Notes: a model not told the origin generated them from the sequence alone. DNA of 64,000 nucleotides from Lentibacillus sp. CBA3610 (GCF_013373365.1 NZ_CP035925.1:558001-622000), one strand, 5' to 3'; positions 8,530 to 17,911 are shown, counted from the stretch's first letter. Numbers and translations: made by a program.

Positions 8530-8904
8530 CTACTTCACACCCGTCCGCAACCGCTTCTTAGCAGTCCTTACCTCAGCAGTCACCGGCATATGTCCGGATG
8601 CCTTAGCCAGTCCATAAACGGGCATGTTTCCATAAATTGCTTCATAATACCCTTGTGGCACGACATACGTTTCATGATAAACCCCAACAGCATTGGTATC
8701 GCCGATTTTTCGGTTGAAATTCTTCCATGCTGTCAGATGCTTCTGCCCTCTGGAATAGGCAAGCAGATCCTCCTTGGACCGCCAGTACGTGATCATCACC
8801 GTCGTGCGCAGCCCGAAATAGTTTTCCATCGACAGAAAACCAAGCTCCTCCTGATTTTCATACAACTCCCGAATCATGCCTGGCATTGCGGTAAACACCT
8901 GTAG
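8530..8904 (-). pseudogene. DUF4188 protein lacking its N-terminus
   Basis: The frame reads VFTAMPGMIRELYENQEE, GFLSMENYFGLRTTVMITYW and AVGVYHETYVVPQGYYEAIY, the core of DUF4188 (monooxygenase-like ferredoxin-fold) proteins. The family normally has about 30 more residues at the start. Here homology ends abruptly near 8900, where a truncated SDR gene begins on the other strand. Confidence 0.6.
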
Positions 8905-8929
8905 ATGGGACAACAGGAAAAATCACAAC

Positions 8930-9123
8930 AAGAGCAAATGAAAGTGATGCTGGATAATACACTACTGCAACGAGAAGGGGGACCCATTGAAATTGCCAAC
9001 ACCATTGAATTTTTGATCAGTGATAAAGCATCCTGCATAACCGGTACCGATATTCTGGTGGATGGCGGCACCACAGCAAATATGCGTAAGGTGCAAGCGT
9101 TTGAGGGAGAAAACAATAATTAG
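8930..9123 (+). pseudogene. C-terminal fragment of an SDR oxidoreductase
   Basis: About 60 residues remain: LLQREGGPIEIANTIEFLIS then DKASCITGTDILVDGG, the conserved end of short-chain dehydrogenases. The nucleotide-binding and catalytic parts are absent. Together with the N-terminally cut DUF4188 frame this marks a deletion near 8900 that removed the facing 5' ends of two divergent genes. Confidence 0.65.
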
Positions 9124-9416
9124 ACGATTAAACGTATTAATGGATCCGTTTGATTTAAGGATTATTGGTCACAAGGCCGCTTGGCGTATGCGCACCATGC
9201 GTTTTTTGTTTATATAGGTATTATTTGTTTGAATTGAAACACTGAAAAATCAGCAAACAATTTGAACCATATTATCCATTGATTGAGCCGGCTCGATTTT
9301 TGGATGAAAAAGGCATCTGACCTCATTGGCTCGCGACGCACTACATAATGTCAGACAACGGAGAAATCAAGCAGCACATAATTCGGGAGGTGGTGTCACC
9401 AAATTATTATGAAGGG
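9124..9416. other. Gap before the restriction operon
   Basis: I see no gene, tRNA or clear terminator here. It lies downstream of the minus-strand restriction operon. Confidence 0.4.
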
Positions 9417-10547
9417 TTAATTAACCTCAGTAAAAGTAAGTTTTTTATTATGCGAATCAAAGTGATATCGAATTAACTTCAGGTTATCCCATTCCATAGA
9501 AATAAGGGGTCTTCTACCCTTGACAAAATTTCTGTGTGCAATTTTATTTCTTTGTTCTATAACGTCTGTTGGAAATTCAAATGCAACCAAAAATGCTTGA
9601 ATCATATTATAATCACCAAAACTATATTCTTGGTTTATCCAATCAACATATTTCATTGCTTGATTTATATCCTCGGATGATGCTGAGTCTTTTTTTATTT
9701 CAATCATTAGATATTTAGAAATTGTCTGGAAACCATAGATGTATTTGTAGCCGAATATATCCATTTTATCCATGTAATCAATTGGTTTAAAAGGAGAAGC
9801 GATTACTTGATGCGAAAGATAATCCCATTCACCAAATTTATTAGTTTTATTATTTGATATATAATCTAGTATACCTGTCTCTAAAGCCATTTCGTGTCTT
9901 ACACTACCATCATTATTGGAGCAGGAGGCAAGGATGTTTTCTGATTTAACAATGAATTTATCGTCAACTAGGTCAGCGATTTTCTCATGGGTGTTCTCCT
10001 TCTCCATGAAAATGCCTTCTTTTGTGACTAAACTTGCTTCGTTGTTTTTTAAAATAACATCAATTAGAGCTTTGTTTTCTTCATCATCTATCTTTATAAA
10101 TGAGAGTTTCCAAAAAGCGCGTAACATCTTGAAACGCTCTGGATTTGAAGATAGAACATCATCCATATCCACTCCATTCTTGAAAAAATGTGGAGCCCCC
10201 TTGAAGGTACAAACCATTCTATGTTTCTTGCCATGGAGGTTATTAACAATAATTCGGTTTTTTAAGGAGGCATGGTTATATTCATAGGGGAAATCTGCTT
10301 CCGGGAAGTTTAAGTGTTTACAATCCCCCTTTATATTAACGAGCTCACCTATCCCGTAGAGTTTTCTTTCGTGGAAAAAGTATATATTATCTCCTTCTTT
10401 CATTGTAATATAATCACCAAATGTTCCTTCATGATGAGCACCCCAAATCCTATTTTTGGGGATATTTAATATAGTACTATAAATGCCATTTTTTATAGAG
10501 TCGCTTAAAGAATTTAAGTTGTTCAGACTAAAGATATAGCCAGCCAA
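9417..10547 (-). CDS. EVE-like domain plus PD-(D/E)XK nuclease, third gene of the Sau3AI-type operon
   Basis: A protein of 376 residues. The N-terminal part (about 1-110) has WGAHHEGTFGDYITMKEGD then IYFFHERKLYGIGELV, resembling EVE/PUA-like domains that read modified bases. The C-terminal part (about 225-345) has MDKMDIFGYKYIYGF and YLMIEIKKDSASSEDINQA, giving the Asp and Glu-x-Lys of a PD-(D/E)XK nuclease. The start is a TTG with AAGGAG seven bases before it; that binding site overlaps the stop of the Sau3AI-like gene. It may be an accessory or modification-dependent nuclease. The domain calls are by eye. Confidence 0.6.
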   Translation of the reverse strand: MAGYIFSLNNLNSLSDSIKNGIYSTILNIPKNRIWGAHHEGTFGDYITMKEGDNIYFFHERKLYGIGELVNIKGDCKHLNFPEADFPYEYNHASLKNRIIVNNLHGKKHRMVCTFKGAPHFFKNGVDMDDVLSSNPERFKMLRAFWKLSFIKIDDEENKALIDVILKNNEASLVTKEGIFMEKENTHEKIADLVDDKFIVKSENILASCSNNDGSVRHEMALETGILDYISNNKTNKFGEWDYLSHQVIASPFKPIDYMDKMDIFGYKYIYGFQTISKYLMIEIKKDSASSEDINQAMKYVDWINQEYSFGDYNMIQAFLVAFEFPTDVIEQRNKIAHRNFVKGRRPLISMEWDNLKLIRYHFDSHNKKLTFTEVN

Positions 10548-10559
10548 TTATATTACTCC

Positions 10560-11945
10560 TTACATATTCATTATAATTTTTGCAATATAAGTATTATCTA
10601 ACCAAAAAGCTTGTTTTGTAATAGTTTGTCCGTCAGGTAGCATAATCTTATCTTTACTATCTCTAGCTTTTGGTCTAATATGACAAACATTATTATTACC
10701 GGGTTTTGGAAGATTGTTTTTTACAATTGTTCTATTTTTTTGTTTTACAAGCTCCAATTTAATGCCATTTTTGATTAGCGATTGGACATGTAACCAGAAG
10801 TTTTTAAGAGTGTCCTCGATATCGTTGTTGGACATATTCCAAAGCGTAATGCCTCGAAAATACAATTTCCTGTTAGGATTATCCTTTTTACTCTCTTTAT
10901 AGTGAAATACAACAAACAAAAATTTGGTTTCTTCAAAATGATTTTTCAGCCAGCTTTCATCCCAAGTTTCTTTTTCCCATTCAAAAAAATCTATATTCTT
11001 AAAAGACATATGCTCCTTGGGTACTCCGTTTGGCTCAAGCCGAATAGTTTTTAATTGAATGTTTGCTTTTGCGAATTCTTCAATTTGGTCTAGTTTCGTA
11101 CCTCGGATACCTAACAGCTCACTAACAAACTCTTGCAGAAAATTTTTGGATTTGCTATTCACTTTTAAACCAGTTTTCTTACAAATTTGTTCAATTGACA
11201 TTCCCTGGTATGGTTTAAACCTATCTAATAGTAGTTCGAACATTGATTTCTGTTTAAGTTCCCCTGGTCCAGCAAATCTTATTAGATCCTCTTGTTTTAT
11301 TTCCTTGCGAACAAGGGCTGTCATATAACTCTGTTTTAATGAGTATGCTCTTTGCATGGCTTCTTCATCGCTGTAAGGCTGAGTTCGTAATGAACTTTTA
11401 CTTGCTCCCTTTGTACACGCAGCCAAGTAGTTTGTGTCAGCTTCTGAAAGTTCGTGGGCCAAACCATTTTTTATTTTTTCTACAATTATTTTCCAGTCGT
11501 GTTTTATTATTTCAAGGTCTTCTTCCGGATATCTATGTAAGTAGGATTTTATGACTTTATAATCGGCCCTTGCAATGTTTGATACCCACTGATAAAAGAG
11601 TATTAATATTTCACGGTTTTTTCTCCAAAAACTAGATGTTTCAAATAGTTGATGGACTTCATCATGGTAATTAATAATATTCAACACTAATCTCTCTTTG
11701 GCAGATAACGTTCCATTTTTATTCTTCTTAATAGGGGTGACTTTTAATTCGATTCCTAAATCAGAGAAATCGGCTTCACTTTTGGAGTTAATTTCATATT
11801 CAAAAAAGCTTTCTTCTATTATTTGTCCCAATTGCCCCTTTGCTTTACCGTCTTCTATTCTGCCGCTATTATCTATCTCACCAAATGTTTTACCTTCTGC
11901 CTGTTTTGCTTTATATAAAAGCTCCTTTTCCGTTTTGTATTCCAT
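10560..11945 (-). CDS. Sau3AI/MutH-type restriction endonuclease
   Basis: A protein of 461 residues, close to Sau3AI. The N-terminal MutH-like domain has KGQLGQIIEESFFEYEINSK and EADFSDLGIELKVTPIKK, with the catalytic set D62, E66, K68. A second, MutH-like but probably effector-binding half follows, as in Sau3AI (IRLEPNGVPKEHMSF, ETKFLFVVFHYKE). Family members cut at GATC, so that is the likely site. It lies between the methyltransferase and the EVE/nuclease gene. A terminator hairpin lies between it and the upstream methyltransferase gene, suggesting restrained read-through or a separate promoter. Confidence 0.88.
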   Translation of the reverse strand: MEYKTEKELLYKAKQAEGKTFGEIDNSGRIEDGKAKGQLGQIIEESFFEYEINSKSEADFSDLGIELKVTPIKKNKNGTLSAKERLVLNIINYHDEVHQLFETSSFWRKNREILILFYQWVSNIARADYKVIKSYLHRYPEEDLEIIKHDWKIIVEKIKNGLAHELSEADTNYLAACTKGASKSSLRTQPYSDEEAMQRAYSLKQSYMTALVRKEIKQEDLIRFAGPGELKQKSMFELLLDRFKPYQGMSIEQICKKTGLKVNSKSKNFLQEFVSELLGIRGTKLDQIEEFAKANIQLKTIRLEPNGVPKEHMSFKNIDFFEWEKETWDESWLKNHFEETKFLFVVFHYKESKKDNPNRKLYFRGITLWNMSNNDIEDTLKNFWLHVQSLIKNGIKLELVKQKNRTIVKNNLPKPGNNNVCHIRPKARDSKDKIMLPDGQTITKQAFWLDNTYIAKIIMNM

Positions 11946-11987
11946 TAAGTAACCTCTTTCATACGGTAGTTGTATTTATTTTAACAC

Positions 11988-12011
11988 AAAAAACTGACAC
12001 TTGAGTGTCAG
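11988..12011 (-). terminator. Hairpin between methyltransferase and endonuclease genes
   Basis: The perfect arms CTGACACT / AGTGTCAG (two-base loop) lie directly after the methyltransferase stop. On the minus strand they are followed by six T residues. This is a compact terminator within the restriction operon and would lower endonuclease expression relative to methyltransferase. Confidence 0.7.
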
Positions 12012-12012
12012 C

Positions 12013-13272
12013 TTATACATGTAAGTTCAATTGTACTTCCTCATTTGTAACTGTTTCGCTATCAATTTCTTGGATTCTATTACCCATCTTTTCAATTAAA
12101 CCTACAATGAGTGCGTTACCCATACAAAAGTATCTCATTCTATCTGTCATTCCTGCAGTCCAATTGTCCTCGAACCCGTTGAGTCTCTCGCATTCCACAG
12201 GAGTGAGGAATCTCTTTCTGCCGTTTACTTCCACAATATGAGTGCTGCGGTTTGTGGTGCCTTCACTAGTTAACATAGTGCGGCCAGGCTTGTCCAAGTC
12301 GTCAGTAGGGGACATACCGCCCTCGGAGAAATAATACTTATGTCCAGTGGCTGAAGTGCGCTCTATTTTTTTTGAACCTCTAAGATACTCAAATTTTTCT
12401 TCGATTTCTTTCGATAAGTAATATTTTTCATCAACTAGCTCTTCGTCAGTTAATATATCTCTTAAAGGCGTTGCTTTCTTTTCAACCGGAGAAGTATGGG
12501 CAGTGTATATTTCCCCATCTCTCATAACTCCTGAATTGTGAAATATAAATTCAAAGTTGTCGGAGATTTCAACCCGATCAATAGGTATTTTGGTTATTGA
12601 TTCTCTGTCTTTGTATGGGGTTGAATATACCGGGAATTCCTTTGCAAAAAAGCCTTCTTTAAATACTACATCCTTAAAGTTTGAAGTCCGCTGTTCTTGA
12701 TCAAAAGAGATCCCATTTTTGTAGCCGAAAAGAAACACTCTTCTGCGCCTTTGAGCAAATCCATATTCTGCTGCATTTATTACACGCCACTCAACTGTGT
12801 AATTTAAATTTCTAAAAGTTCCTAGCATTACTGCGAAATCTCTACCTCTTTGAGAAGATGGTGATTTAAGTAGTCGATCAACATTTTCTAGTAGAACATA
12901 TTTAGGGTGTGTATTTTCCAATACTCTCTCTATTTCCCAAAAGAGAACTCCTTTTTTTCCCTGAATCCCTTTTTCTCCGGAAAGTGATCGAGCTACAGAA
13001 TAGTCCTGACAAGGAAATCCACCTACAACTAAATCAGGTTTTACTTGTTGAATTTCTTCGTCTGGAATCGTGGCTATGTCCTCGTTCACATGGATACCAT
13101 CTTTAAAATTTTTTACATAGCAATCAAACGCATGCTGGGTTTTTCGAGCTGGTTCCCATTGATTAGCCCAAGAAACATCAAAAAAGTCTTTATTAGCTTT
13201 TTCTAAACCGAGGCGGAAACCACCGACTCCAGCAAACAATTCCATAACACGAATAGTTTTATCTCGCTTCAT
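12013..13272 (-). CDS. DNA (cytosine-5) methyltransferase, Sau3AI-type
   Basis: A protein of 419 residues with the C5-methyltransferase motifs in order: MELFAGVGGFRLGL (I), GGFPCQDYS (IV, catalytic Cys), LLENVDRLL (VI), FAQRRRRVFLFG (VIII) and GNALIVGLIEKMG (X). It should methylate cytosine in the site cut by the adjacent Sau3AI-like enzyme, probably GATC. The ATG has AAAGGATG upstream. A TTATAAT -10 box with a weak TTCATC -35 lies about 45 bases upstream on the minus strand. Confidence 0.92.
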   Translation of the reverse strand: MKRDKTIRVMELFAGVGGFRLGLEKANKDFFDVSWANQWEPARKTQHAFDCYVKNFKDGIHVNEDIATIPDEEIQQVKPDLVVGGFPCQDYSVARSLSGEKGIQGKKGVLFWEIERVLENTHPKYVLLENVDRLLKSPSSQRGRDFAVMLGTFRNLNYTVEWRVINAAEYGFAQRRRRVFLFGYKNGISFDQEQRTSNFKDVVFKEGFFAKEFPVYSTPYKDRESITKIPIDRVEISDNFEFIFHNSGVMRDGEIYTAHTSPVEKKATPLRDILTDEELVDEKYYLSKEIEEKFEYLRGSKKIERTSATGHKYYFSEGGMSPTDDLDKPGRTMLTSEGTTNRSTHIVEVNGRKRFLTPVECERLNGFEDNWTAGMTDRMRYFCMGNALIVGLIEKMGNRIQEIDSETVTNEEVQLNLHV

Positions 13273-13552
13273 TTGCGAACATCCTTTCGCCTTCTTTTTA
13301 TCATTATAACTTATTTTGATAAAAAGATGAAGATCAATGATGAAAAAATTTCTTTTAAGCTAAATATTGAAGTGTATACTTTATCATATCAGAAAATCTT
13401 TGTTGAAATCTATGAGTAAGATTTATAGAATAGCTGGGACAAAATGTTGACAAAGTGATTGGAGGTGTCGATAACTGAACAATTATTGCGAGAGAGGTTT
13501 CGTTAATTATAAACCTAAAGCTACTCCATAATCTGTTCTTACAAAATAATAA

Positions 13553-13585
13553 GGAACAGGGCGTTTTTTAAAGCCCTGTCATTCC
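13553..13585. terminator. Hairpin, possible terminator
   Basis: The arms ACAGGGC / GCCCTGT with outer GGA / TCC pairs and a T-rich loop. The minus-strand side is moderately U-rich, so it may end the short frame at 13623-13763. The remaining gap 13273-13552 holds the methyltransferase promoter and no other gene. Confidence 0.4.
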
Positions 13586-13622
13586 TGGTAGGGAAACTTC
13601 AATTCATATAATCCGCCTTGTA

Positions 13623-13750
13623 TCATTCATCATCATCATCTTCAATCCAATATCGAGAATTAGGATGTGTCGAATCTATATTAACCAAACTGGATTCTGT
13701 AGTTTTCGCGCAAGTACCATTTTCACAAATAATAAAAAGGTAGTTTTTTA
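13623..13750 (-). other. Short reading frame next to the IS30 insertion
   Basis: About 40 residues (LKNYLFIICENGTCAKTTES, then a DDDDE tail) look protein-like but are unrecognised. The IS30 copy sits at the 5' side. Removing the element does not give an obvious start, because a TAA lies in frame just beyond the junction. It may be a small gene that lost its beginning. Confidence 0.25.
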
Positions 13751-13763
13751 ATTTTATACGGGC
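13751..13763. repeat. 13-bp direct repeat, left flank of IS30
   Basis: ATTTTATACGGGC occurs here and at 14987-14999, exactly outside the element's inverted repeats. It looks like a target duplication. Confidence 0.7.
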
Positions 13764-14986
13764 CCTAAATTGCAATAGTAAATGCAACACCCTTCGTGAA
13801 ACCACTATGTAAGGTTTTCTGTAATTTGTTGGTGTTGGGGCCTAGGCCCCAACACCAACAAATTTTGCGAACGCTTCGGCTGGGGTCTGATAATTTAATA
13901 TTTTCCGGGGAAGCGTATTCATCCAATCGGCTGCTTTGTCTATTGTTTCATCGGCGTATGTACGGACAGGCTGGCCTTTCTTGATAAACCTCCGAATGAG
14001 TCCATTGTGGCGTTCATTTGACCCTCGCTCCCATGAAGCATAGGGATGGACAAAATAAACGTCAATTTGCTTCTCTGTGCCCTGACCAGCCAGTTCGCTG
14101 AATTCCGATCCATTGTCCGCTGTAATGCTTTGAAAAACATGCTGGCTGTCCGGAAACGCCGCAATCACTTCCTCTAAGCCCACTGTAACAGCCGGGGCGC
14201 TTTTACTAGGAATGCGCTTGATGATCTCCATACGTGTCTTCCTTTCCACCAGGGTCAGTAAAGCGTCGTCTTTAGATTTATGCCCCAGAACGGTGTCAAT
14301 TTCCCAGTGACCAAATTCCTCCCTGTTATCTATGGATTCGGGGCGCTCTTCAATGCTCGTCCCAAGAAGTTTTTTATTTTTACGGGGTTTTGTCTTCTTC
14401 GTTGAGCGGCGGAGTTTTTCAGCTCCCAAATCATATTTGATCACCGACAACTTAACCTTCGTCTATCCAGTTGTAATATGTCTTTCGGTCGAAGGACATA
14501 GTCAAATTGCTTCTGCCTATTCGCATACCCACGATTACATCAGGGGACCATTCGTCTCCCAGGATTTTTTCTTCTGCAAACTCAATAAAATCCCGCGCAG
14601 CCGCCATAGTAGAATGCCCACAACAATTCTCACGGTTTTCCTCGTAAACACGGACCCCGGCGTCTGGGTAGTATGTGGTATAGGTTTTGCAGTTAGTATC
14701 AATCTGCTGTACGCTTCCGCGGTTCTTTTCACGTGAAATCGTACTCGCATCGCGTCCCATTCTTCTGCCAATTTCCCTTAGTGAAACGCCTTCATCCAAA
14801 TAGGCGGCTATTTGTCCTCTTTCCATTTCTGTTAAATGTGTAAATGTACGTTCTTCCGTGTTAGAATAGGGTTGAGTCATCGTGAATTACCTCCGTATCT
14901 TTTGTGTTTTAGTCAACCTTAATTATACGTGGTTTCACGATGGCTTTCTATTTATTTAGCTGTTGCATTTCATTTTACAATGAACC
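13764..14986. mobile_element. IS30-family insertion sequence
   Basis: A 1223-base element. The ends are imperfect 26-base inverted repeats (13764-13789 and 14961-14986) that share AAATGCAACA. It contains one transposase gene broken into two frames. Flanking 13-base direct repeats are longer than the 2-4 bases usual for this family. Confidence 0.8.
13842..14880 (-). pseudogene. IS30-family transposase, split by a one-base insertion
   Basis: The N-terminal part (14452-14880) has the helix-turn-helix HLTEMERGQIAAYLDEGVSL followed by REIGRRMGRDASTISRE. The C-terminal part (13842-14450) has the DDE core: HWEIDTVLGH, SITADNGSEF and ERGSNERHNGLIRRF. The frames meet at about 14451, where GGT-TAAG carries one extra T; removing it joins YNWIDEG to KLSVIKYDLG. 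The family normally uses one continuous frame, so this is inactive, a sequencing error, or less likely a frameshifting variant. Confidence 0.8.
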
Positions 14987-14999
14987 ATTTTATACGGGC
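14987..14999. repeat. 13-bp direct repeat, right flank of IS30
   Basis: Second copy of ATTTTATACGGGC, identical to 13751-13763. Confidence 0.7.
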
Positions 15000-15050
15000 T
15001 TATTGTACCATTATTTTTTTAAGAGGTGGAAAATAGACGAACGTTACCGA

Positions 15051-15064
15051 TTATTGTACAATAA
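15051..15064. promoter_or_regulatory. Palindrome in the promoter region of the LAGLIDADG gene
   Basis: TTATTGTACAATAA is a perfect 14-base palindrome that contains a TACAAT -10-like box. It lies about 30 bases before the next gene and could be an operator. Confidence 0.4.
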
Positions 15065-15093
15065 ATTTAGTAGGTAAATTTAAAGGAGTCCCA

Positions 15094-15576
15094 ATGATGC
15101 TAAATAACTATCTACTGGGTATACTGTATGGTGACGGTTACATACAAATTATCAATAATCGTGAAACAGTCTTCTTTTCCACTACACATAAGGAAATTGC
15201 TGATAAATTAGTATCTAAGTTAACAAACTACGGTATTATACATAATCATTATACAAGAAATCACGAGGCTAATTCGCAAAAAGAAAACTATGAAATACTA
15301 GAGGTTATCCAAATTACCGACCAGGAATTTTTGTGGAAACTGAAGGAGAGTGGTTATGATTCATCAGCAGCAGAAGTACGAATTAAATCTGATTCAGATT
15401 TTTTAAGAGGTTATATGGAAGCAAAAGGAACACTTTTCAAATCGCAATCACGTGGTAGCGAATTCTGGAGAATCTCAATTAGTGGTAATTATGAGGATTT
15501 GATATACATAAAAAAACTTTTTGAAACGCACCTTGGTATCAAAGTTGGAGAAGTGTTGCAAAGGAGAGAACGTTGA
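15094..15576 (+). CDS. Free-standing LAGLIDADG homing-endonuclease-like protein
   Basis: A protein of 160 residues with two LAGLIDADG-type helices: NNYLLGILYGDGYIQI (about residues 4-19) and SDFLRGYMEAKGTLF (about 107-121), each with the acidic residue. AAAGGAG lies before the ATG pair. Two-motif enzymes are usually somewhat longer, and the last residues run into a type I HsdR remnant in another frame, so the 3' end may be truncated. No intron or intein is seen around it. It may instead be a LAGLIDADG DNA-binding protein. Confidence 0.65.
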   Translation: MMLNNYLLGILYGDGYIQIINNRETVFFSTTHKEIADKLVSKLTNYGIIHNHYTRNHEANSQKENYEILEVIQITDQEFLWKLKESGYDSSAAEVRIKSDSDFLRGYMEAKGTLFKSQSRGSEFWRISISGNYEDLIYIKKLFETHLGIKVGEVLQRRER

Positions 15577-15982
15577 TAAAGTGTTTGAAGGAAGTATCGC
15601 CCTTGATACAGAAGAAGATCATAAATTGAAGCCAACTTCCTTTGGGGCCGGTTCAACGCCTGAAGAGGACATGGAGCGTCTATCATCGATTATCGAGCGG
15701 TTGAACGATCGGTTTGGCACGGAATTCACAGATACTAATCGTTTGTCATACGAACAGGTGAAAGAAGACATTGTAAATAATGAAGATTTGGCACAAAAGG
15801 CAAAAGTCAATACGAAAGACAATTTTAAATTCAGTTATGAAGAAGCGTTTTTGGATATCGTCATTGACCGCATGTCGCAAAATGAGAATTTCTTCATGAA
15901 GATGATGGAAGACAGTGATTTTAAGGCAACGGTCATGAATGCTATGTTTGATGAGATTTATCATGAAATGACGGGGGAATAG
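15560..15982 (+). pseudogene. C-terminal fragment of a type I restriction subunit HsdR
   Basis: The frame reads VDKVFEGSIALDTEEDHKL, LSSIIERLNDRFGTEFTD and DNFKFSYEEAFLDIVIDRM, ending FDEIYHEMTGE. This is the helical C-terminal domain of HsdR. The nuclease and helicase parts, normally about 800 further residues, are absent. It is a scar of a lost type I system. Confidence 0.75.
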
Positions 15983-16206
15983 AGTGTAGAATCAAGTATG
16001 GTTAGCCCCCCACTCGACTGGATTTTTGTCGCGGGAAGGTTTATAATCGCATTAACAACAAGTTGTACGTTGAAAAAGCATTCCTGTAATGAAAAAATTT
16101 GAGGAAAAATGGACGTAGAATCGATTGTACAAAAAAAGAGCCCTCTTGGTACGATAGAGAGTGTCATCGATGACCTCGAATTAAGTACCTAAGGAGGACT
16201 CCTACA
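15983..16206. other. Upstream non-coding end of the IS110 element
   Basis: No gene is seen. IS110-family elements carry a structured non-coding RNA (bridge RNA) in this position, upstream of the recombinase, so this stretch is where one would be sought. The GGAGG before the recombinase start lies at 16193-16197. I cannot fix the element boundary. Confidence 0.3.
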
Positions 16207-17410
16207 ATGGATTTTACACAAAATGAACGCTTAGCACAAATCACAGAAAAAACACTTATTATCGGTATCGATGTGGCTAAAAAGAAACATGTAGCTCGTG
16301 CCATTGACGACCGCGGTCGTGATTTAGCGAAACGTTTGGTGTTTGAGAATACCTTTACAGGATTTAAACAATTGCTTAAATGGGCTCAGAACCTTGCTGA
16401 TGAAACGAATAAATCCAACTTTATTTTTGGAATGGAGCCAACAGGCCATTATTGGCTGAATCTAGCTTATTATTTAAGGGCTCAGGAGCTACATGCCGTC
16501 GTCGTTAATCCCATGAAGGTGAAACGCACGAAGGAATTGGATGATGATTCACCAACCAAAAATGATACAAAAGATGCGAAAGTTATCGCTCAGGTAATGA
16601 GAGCTGGTCGATATCATGAACCAATCTTACTTGAAGGCATCTATGCTGAACTGCGGGAAGGCATGAAGCTTCATGACATGATGCAGGAGGATTGTTCCTC
16701 TATCCAAAGCACAAATGCATAAATGCGTTAGACCGCTATTTCCAGAGTTTCTACCGTATTTAAAGATTGGACGGAAAAGCTGCTCTTCACTTCTCAGAGG
16801 GCTATCTTCCAGAGGACATTCCAATCAAGTTCGGAAAGAGGAAACTGATGGGGTGAAGTAAAACAGGCAACTAGCGTGGCGTTGGAATCAAGCGCATCCA
16901 AGAGGCTTAAACACGCAGCTGAAACAAGTGTAGGGCTAACAGTTGGTTTGACGATGGCACGTCAGGAGATTCGTTTATTTAATCGATCAATATCAGCTAT
17001 ACAGGAGCCGCATCCAGGCTCACGAAGCACGACTCGAAGAACTTGTTCTTCAGGTTCCTGGAGCCAGTCAAATGATAGCGATCAAGGGCGTTAGTACGAT
17101 TACAGTCGCTGGTCTTTTCGCGGAAGTCGGGGATTTATCCAACTATCGAGATCCACGCCAAATTATTAAGTTAGCGGGACTCAACCTTCAGATGAACCAA
17201 TCCGGATATTTCAAAGGACAGACGACGATCACGAAGCGTGGCCGCCGTTCGGTTAAGATCCTGTTATATACCAAGTTGCGCGCCCTTATCGATTCATAAT
17301 GAAGGATTTAAAGAACTGCATCATATTATTAAAAACCGAGCAAACACTACAGGGAAAGCAATCCCTACGTGGCTCTTAGTCGGGAAGTTGATCAAGATAT
17401 TTTTGTGATA
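16207..17410 (+). pseudogene. IS110-family recombinase, multiply frameshifted
   Basis: The first 170 residues are intact: LIIGIDVAKKKHVARAID, FGMEPTGHYWLNLAYYL and KNDTKDAKVIAQVMRAGRY, giving the Asp, Glu and Asp residues of the DEDD domain. After 16722 there are stops and shifts. The Tnp20 end, with the Ser-region segment IAIKGVSTITVAGLFAEVGD and YFKGQTTITKRGRRSVKILL, is found at 17072-17299. The element is dead as sequenced. Confidence 0.8.
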
Positions 17411-17911
17411 GGTACACGCAATTGCTCATTTGATGAACACGTATGTTTGAGGACATCTCAATTGAAACCTTTACAGGAAGTCGCTTATACACACAGAAAT
17501 AATTACGTTTACAGATTTATGTCTATACAATCGAAGCACGGATTAGCCGGTCGATATTACCTCCATTAGGGCATAGACCCACTTAAAAAGCATTTCCGGC
17601 ATCCACACATGGTAAGGTCGAACGAAGGAATGTACGCGCACATGACGCCGAGATAAATGGGAGGGTCCACCACCATGTTCAATGTGGAGATCCAAAGTGC
17701 GATTATATTATTTCCTATTTTTGGAAAATAAGGTACCAAGCTTATTAGGCTAAATGGTATACTTCCATATTAATCCAATATTGGCGGTATTTTCCTTGAC
17801 TTTACCGAATAGCTTCGATATCAGTAAGAGGAAATCGGAGAAAAACAACGATATTTTAAGATAATCGAAATATATTGAGGGAGGAATGAAACTGGGAGGA
17901 GAGGGTGTACC
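17411..17911. other. IS110 downstream end and intergenic stretch
   Basis: No intact gene. Part of 17530-17700 is probably the right end of the IS110 element and its decayed flank. The last part carries the promoter region of the small coiled-coil gene. Confidence 0.3.

Noticed and set aside
14440..14460. Programmed frameshift in the IS30 transposase
   Set aside because: No slippery sequence is evident and the family normally has one frame; a plain one-base insertion is simpler.
13842..17410. A single large composite transposon from IS30 to IS110
   Set aside because: The two elements are of different families with their own ends, so no shared mobilisation is indicated.
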